Source: Seminavis robusta
Taxonomy: Eukaryota; Bacillariophyta; Bacillariophyceae; Naviculales; Naviculaceae
DNA length: 31,329 bases
NCBI GenBank assembly: GCA_903772945.1
Contig: CAICTM010001340.1
Span: 1-31,329 of the forward strand
Direction: 5' to 3'
Under the pieces are notes generated by a model. That model did not search any database and was not told the origin of the DNA. It saw only the letters and a program-made list of their open reading frames with translations. Below, one piece after another: positions 29,848-31,329 of this stretch. The translations under genes were made by a program, and so were the position numbers. Position 1 is the first letter of the stretch. Each line of letters begins with the position of its first letter.

Positions 29848-30958
29848 TCAATTCCCAGTGTTGCGTACCACTCGACTATTGGCGGGCTCAGGGACTTCCC
29901 ATCGCCGGATCTCGTCGGGGGCCGGGGCGTTGTCAGCTGTATGGGCGAGTTCGGCACTCACCCACTCCCAGGCTTCGGCAGCCGTGCTGCGGGCACAGGC
30001 AAGAATCCTATCGCTGGCGAATGGCTGCATCTCTGTCTCGTTCCGTATGCTCCATTGACCCCGTTCACATACCCGTACCAAAAGCGGTGGTTGACTGGAT
30101 GGTACTCCAGGGGAGAAGCTGGGTGTCGGCGGAGCCGTACCGTCGCCTGTCCCCGGGTGCCTATCTCGGAGTCCTTCCTGGCGAGCCTTGGCGGCCAGGG
30201 CTTGTTCAACGCGTCGCTGAACCTCTGCTTCCTGCTTGTATTTGGCGGCCTCAGCGGCCTTCGCTCGTTGTGCTCCGGCTGCCTCGTGTTCACGTAGGAG
30301 CTTCTGGACGGCCATCTCAGTGGCTCGTTCTTGCTCATAGTTTGCTGCCGCGAGCCGCTTTTCTTCTTGGGCGACTTCCTCCTTAGCTCGTTCCTGGGCG
30401 GCCAGCTCCGAGATCTTTCGGGCTCTCTCTGCCTCGTTCAGCGAGCCTTCGGGTGTTTTCTTGCGGGCAGCGATCTTCTGATGACCCGGGATGGGGGTGC
30501 TGAAAGATCCGCCGGTATCGCTCGAGAAGGTCCCGGCGAGGCCGGGGGCTTCTTCGCCTTCGAAGGAGATCGACCCTCCACGTCCCTTGGTGCTTCCACT
30601 CGAAAAAGCTCGTTTGGCGTCAGGCGATCCCATGTTCACGGTTTCCACCGTGATCCCGGGAGCGTTCGGCGGGTCCTTCATGGAGCGCTGCTTCGTCCTC
30701 AGCTCGCTTTTGCTTGAAGACGGCGTTTCGTGGGGGGACAAGGCGGTACTAGCGATTCCGTCAAAGTATTTGTCATTGCGTCTAAGCACCCCTTCAAAGG
30801 ATACCCCACCTGGTTGGACCGAGTAGCTCCTCGGTGACCGGCTCGGTTACACTCGATCCACGGTCACTGAAACAAACATAGACGGTACCTTTCATGACGA
30901 ATCGGGCTCGACAAACATCTCCTTGCACACCACCGGCCGGTGTGCAAAACGCCGCCAT
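29848..30958 (-). pseudogene. Coiled-coil protein of unknown function, GC-richer, frameshift near its 5' end
   Basis: A continuous minus-strand frame of about 325 codons ends at 29848. It includes a Ser/Gly-rich segment (SSGSTKGRGGSISFEGEEAP). A strongly helical, Ala/Glu/Arg-rich coiled coil follows at about 30190-30450 (AERARKISELAAQERAKEEV), then a Pro-rich linker and a Trp-containing C-terminus. No ATG opens it near its top. An ATG at 30956-30958 in another frame reads MAAFCTPAGGVQGDVCRARF for about 50 codons and then stops just where the main frame becomes readable (VSFEGVLRRNDKYFDG), around 30800-30812. A one-base shift there would make a single protein of about 370 residues. A gag-like or other transposon product is possible, but there is no domain to prove it. 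Base composition is clearly GC-richer than the left neighbours. Confidence 0.5.
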
Positions 30959-31329
30959 CTCCGACACCGGACCCTAAGGAAGTCACACTGTGTGACCCGC
31001 CGTGGCGTCATCAAACTCTAAGTCCATGCTTACTTTTCTTCAGAGTAAGGTTTGGCGAGGAGGCGGTCACTGTCGGGCAGCAGATACTTTTTCAGGTTCG
31101 GACGCTCACACTAATTACCCCCAGTCAAAAAAGGAAAATTGGTGTCGGGCGGCTGCAACTCTGGTTCAGAAAAAGTGAACCTGATTTGTAGCCGCCCGAT
31201 TAGTAGTCCTTCTAGCAGTCATCAACACCACATAGGCACACCACCTGTGCACCCGACACTTCGGTCCACCACACTCATCCTTGGATGAGTGGCTCTCCCG
31301 GATCCTGTCCGTCAGTCTCCCTTAGGGTC
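30959..31329. other. GC-rich upstream region with strong inverted repeats
   Basis: The stretch contains GTCACACTGTGTGAC (30982-30996, palindrome), the hairpin 31145-31199 and ACTCATCCTTGGATGAGT (31272-31289, palindrome). GACCCTAAGG at 30970-30979 is inverted exactly as CCTTAGGGTC at the window edge (31320-31329). It could be the leader or long terminal region of a mobile element whose gene is the coiled-coil protein, but the other end is outside the window. A TTGCACACC...GGTGTGCAA pair also occurs at 30923-30947. Confidence 0.45.
31145..31199. repeat. 24-bp-arm hairpin
   Basis: TCGGGCGGCTGCAACTCTGG and its continuation to 31168 pair with 31176-31199 (ending GTAGCCGCCCGA), with about four mismatches and a 7-base loop. 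The stem is GC-rich and would be very stable in RNA or single-stranded DNA. Confidence 0.85.

Noticed and set aside
29586..30386. Plus-strand frame of 266 codons
   Set aside because: Its first part is the A-rich repeat patch and the rest is antisense of the coiled-coil frame, which has much better protein character.

Overview
The window looks like nuclear DNA of a diatom, probably a pennate species. The evidence is a gene of the diatom-expanded DUF6824 family, short introns of about 100 bp with GTAAGT/GTACGT...AG borders, a giant secreted Ser-Pro-Ser repeat protein of the diatom wall/mucilage type, and Ty3/gypsy elements with a CX2HX4HX4C Gag knuckle. Intergenic DNA is littered with GTACCGGTAC, CTAGCTAG and ACATGTAC palindromes. 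The species cannot be named from sequence alone.

Left flank (1-4403) is transposon-derived. A minus-strand Ty3/gypsy element (E1: LTR, gag, start of pol) runs off the left edge. It abuts, and probably interrupts, a decayed plus-strand DDE_1-type transposase gene. From 4404 to 13519 is host-like territory with two intron-containing minus-strand genes: a DUF6824 protein (6795-7800) and a membrane-anchored methyltransferase-like protein (11451-12622). They are separated by long non-coding stretches, including a 32-bp tandem array whose units are hairpins (10375-10750). An 897-bp spacer separates the methyltransferase from the divergent 5.5-kb gene at 13520-19020. That gene encodes a signal peptide, a His/Ser-rich and a Lys/Gly-rich segment, then SPSx repeats interrupted by a TPGP block. 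Its centre carries many frameshifts, which may be assembly errors.

The segment of about 19.7-27.8 kb is a nested transposon. The host element encodes, on the minus strand, an integrase-type DDE transposase of the KRBA2/SCAND3 (Ginger-related) kind. It is joined to a Ulp1-like cysteine protease, a RING-like finger, a KRBA2-like C-terminal segment and a CXC tail. The coding region is split by one frameshift, and the protease Cys motif lies just past the shift. Copies of the 14-bp palindrome GATTCTTAAGAATC occur on both sides. Inside the promoter side of this element sits E2 (23161-27518), a second copy of the same gypsy family. It has two 423-bp LTRs differing at four positions, a 4-bp GTTG target duplication, and a deletion of RNase H and most of integrase. 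In both copies gag and pol are in one frame separated by a single UGA.

The right end (28-31.3 kb) has a compound foldback repeat, a weak degenerate coding trace, a CTGGCAGAAAAAA repeat patch, and a GC-richer minus-strand gene for a coiled-coil protein of unknown function, frameshifted near its start and followed by several strong inverted repeats.
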